64,000 bases of DNA from Clostridiales bacterium (GTDB lineage Bacteria; Bacillota; Clostridia; Christensenellales; Aristaeellaceae): positions 111,470 to 175,469 of the forward strand of contig SFET01000005.1 of NCBI GenBank assembly GCA_004557125.1, read 5' to 3'. The position numbers and the translations under genes are program-made. The notes under the pieces are model-generated. The model did not search any database. It saw only the letters and a program-made list of their open reading frames with translations, and had not been told where the DNA came from. Below, in pieces: positions 62,687 to 64,000 of the stretch (position 1 is the first letter of the stretch; each line of letters begins with the position of its first letter).

Positions 62687-63551
62687 CCTTCTGCTCCTTT
62701 CCGCCGGGCTGGATGATCCAGGACGACAGCGTGCGGTCCGGGGTGAACAGCTCGTGCAGCAGAATGTTCAGCGATTTGCTGTCCAGATAGCGGGTCAGCT
62801 TGCCCTCGCGGGTCATGGAGATGATGCCCGTCTCCTCGGATACGATCAGCGCCACCGCGTCGGTGGCCTCCGTAATGCCGATGGCCGCCCGATGGCGGGT
62901 GCCCAGTTCCCGGGAGATGGAATAGTCGTCGGACAATTGCAGTATGCAGGCCGCCGCCGCGATGCGCTCGTCGCGGATGATCATCGCGCCGTCGTGCAGC
63001 GGGGTGTTGGGTTCGAATATGTTTTCAATCAGCTGTGAGGAGATCTCCGCGTCCACCACCGTGCCCGATTCGATCACGTCGCCCAGCTTGGTGGAGCGCT
63101 CGATGACGATCAGCGCGCCGATCTTCTTGCGGGACATGTCGATGAGCGCCTTGACGATCTCGGAGACGTGCTGCTCCATCTGCGCGTTGCGCTGCCGCTT
63201 CTGCGAGCCGAACAGTTGCCGCGCCAGCTTGGATCGGCCCAGCTGTTCCAGCACCCGCCGCAGCTCCGGCTGGAACACAATGACCAGCACCACCACGCCC
63301 ACGCTGATGATCTGCTGCAGCACCCAGCTGACGGCATTCATCTCCAGTGCATCGGAGATCATCGCCATTGCAAGGATAAAGACGATGCCCTTGAACAGCG
63401 AGCTCGCCCGGGTGTAGCTGACCAGCTTCAGCAGGTTGTAGATCAGCACCGTCAAAAGCGCGATGTCCAGAATGTTGCGCCAGTCCGGATGGACAAACAG
63501 GTTGGTAAACAGATTCCCTATGTGGTTGAGAATCGCCTGAATCTGCATCAT
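62676..63551 (-). CDS. cdaA: Diadenylate cyclase CdaA
   Basis: The 291-residue membrane enzyme makes c-di-AMP from two ATP. Three hydrophobic segments (~30-100) precede the DAC domain, with the active-site motifs LHDGAMIIRDERI near 185 and GTRHRAAIG near 218. The ATG at 63551 lies eight bases after GGAGG; a longer frame runs into the promoter. c-di-AMP commonly controls potassium uptake, and trkH/trkA lie in this window. Confidence 0.95.
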   Translation of the reverse strand: MMQIQAILNHIGNLFTNLFVHPDWRNILDIALLTVLIYNLLKLVSYTRASSLFKGIVFILAMAMISDALEMNAVSWVLQQIISVGVVVLVIVFQPELRRVLEQLGRSKLARQLFGSQKRQRNAQMEQHVSEIVKALIDMSRKKIGALIVIERSTKLGDVIESGTVVDAEISSQLIENIFEPNTPLHDGAMIIRDERIAAAACILQLSDDYSISRELGTRHRAAIGITEATDAVALIVSEETGIISMTREGKLTRYLDSKSLNILLHELFTPDRTLSSWIIQPGGKEQKDEV

Positions 63552-63606
63552 GCCGTCCACCTCCAAATTGCCTTTCCGCCGCGCGCTGCGGGATCTCTCC
63601 CTTTTT

Positions 63607-63635
63607 ATTATAATACAAATCCGTCCAAACGCCAA
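63607..63635 (-). promoter_or_regulatory. Promoter of cdaA-cdaR
   Basis: On the minus strand TTGGCG (63635-63630) and TATAAT (63612-63607) have 17-base spacing. Confidence 0.6.
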
Positions 63636-63796
63636 ATCATTTTCAGCGAATTTCGAAAAAAATGCAGGCTTGTCAAATTCGCGCCCAATTATCTCCGCAC
63701 CCGTCCGGCCGGGTCGGGCGTGCTGTGCTGCAAATCGTCAAAACCCGAACATTATTTTTGTGGATTCGAACAATACCCAAATCATTGGCTTTTTGT

Positions 63797-63802
63797 TATA
63801 AT
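63797..63802 (+). promoter_or_regulatory. Extended -10 promoter of the sugar ABC ATPase
   Basis: TATAAT at 63797-63802 with TG one base upstream; no clear -35 box. Confidence 0.45.
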
Positions 63803-63838
63803 ATGAAGTAGCGAGTAAGTATCAAGGAGGCGCATGCA

Positions 63839-64000
63839 ATGGCGAGCTTATCATTGCGGAACATCTACAAGATCTATCCCGGTGACGTAACGGCAGTCAG
63901 TGACTTCAACCTGGAGATCGAGGACAAGGAGTTCATCGTGCTGGTCGGTCCTTCCGGCTGCGGAAAGTCCACCACCCTGCGCATGGTCGCGGGTCTGGAG
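63839..64000 (+). CDS. ABC transporter ATP-binding protein, MalK/UgpC/MsmX type, N-terminal part
   Basis: The first 54 residues are in the window: MASLSLRNIYKIYPGDVTAV, then Walker A GPSGCGKSTTLRMVAGLE at 37-54. This matches the shared ATPase of sugar importers. The ATG at 63839 is eight bases after AAGGAGG. The gene continues past the window edge. Confidence 0.9.
   Translation, partial: MASLSLRNIYKIYPGDVTAVSDFNLEIEDKEFIVLVGPSGCGKSTTLRMVAGLE

Overview
The window looks like a chromosomal stretch from a GC-rich, endospore-forming anaerobe of the Clostridia (Bacillota). The lineage call is inference from gene content: sporulation sigma factor SigG, the spore protease GPR beside rpsT, a T-box leader, type III glutamine synthetase, a CdaA/CdaR pair, an iron-sulfur type uracil-DNA glycosylase, a ferredoxin-dependent 2-oxoacid oxidoreductase, and strong GGAGG ribosome sites. 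Nothing marks a prophage, plasmid, insertion sequence, CRISPR array, rRNA or tRNA. Most genes are housekeeping; the non-coding parts are richer than usual.

Layout. 1-4.4 kb: edge of a Na/phosphate symporter, then a three-gene iron-type ABC importer. 4.4-5.8 kb: rbsD and a methyltransferase. 5.85-13.1 kb: a T-box leader, an XRE-cupin-acyl-CoA synthetase fusion, a second unassigned leader with a terminator, a P-loop ATPase, a four-subunit VOR-type 2-oxoacid:ferredoxin oxidoreductase and a branched-chain aminotransferase. 13.5-21 kb: secreted SH3/NlpC-P60 and peptidoglycan-binding proteins, GtrA, MATE. 21.2-27.6 kb: the aspartate-to-threonine pathway on two divergent operons (thrC-thrB-ACT and hom-lysC-asd). 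27.7-31.3 kb: LRR protein, DUF1846, flavin reductase, sigG. 31.4-36.4 kb: a PrsA-like foldase and a pfkB-trkH-trkA-hypothetical operon. 36.6-40.9 kb: HAD hydrolase, an 0.8 kb mosaic repeat block, an Ig-like (BIG2) protein, and a small gene coupled to radC. 41-48.4 kb: glnN behind a promoter-proximal terminator, nadE, rpiB, and an SsuABC/TauABC-like importer. 48.4-57.8 kb: birA, queH, a diacylglycerol-kinase-like gene, a phosphoesterase, a zinc-ribbon protein, two tandem uracil-DNA glycosylases, a palindrome cluster, vanW and rarA. 57.8-64 kb: rpsT/gpr, an iron alcohol dehydrogenase, the cdaA-cdaR c-di-AMP operon, and the start of a sugar-type ABC ATPase.

The most interesting unit is 5.85-13.1 kb. 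A T-box, which raises expression when a tRNA is uncharged, precedes an acyl-CoA synthetase, a VOR-like enzyme and IlvE. Run reductively, these convert branched short-chain fatty acids to acyl-CoA, then 2-oxoacid, then branched-chain amino acid. The likely specifier is AUC (Ile), so the regulation suggests an anabolic salvage route rather than amino-acid fermentation; that direction is inferred. Other non-coding points of interest are the unassigned leader at 8.55 kb, the glnN attenuator, a sigma-F-like promoter at sigG, and two repeat/palindrome clusters (37.36-38.18 kb and 53.70-54.00 kb).
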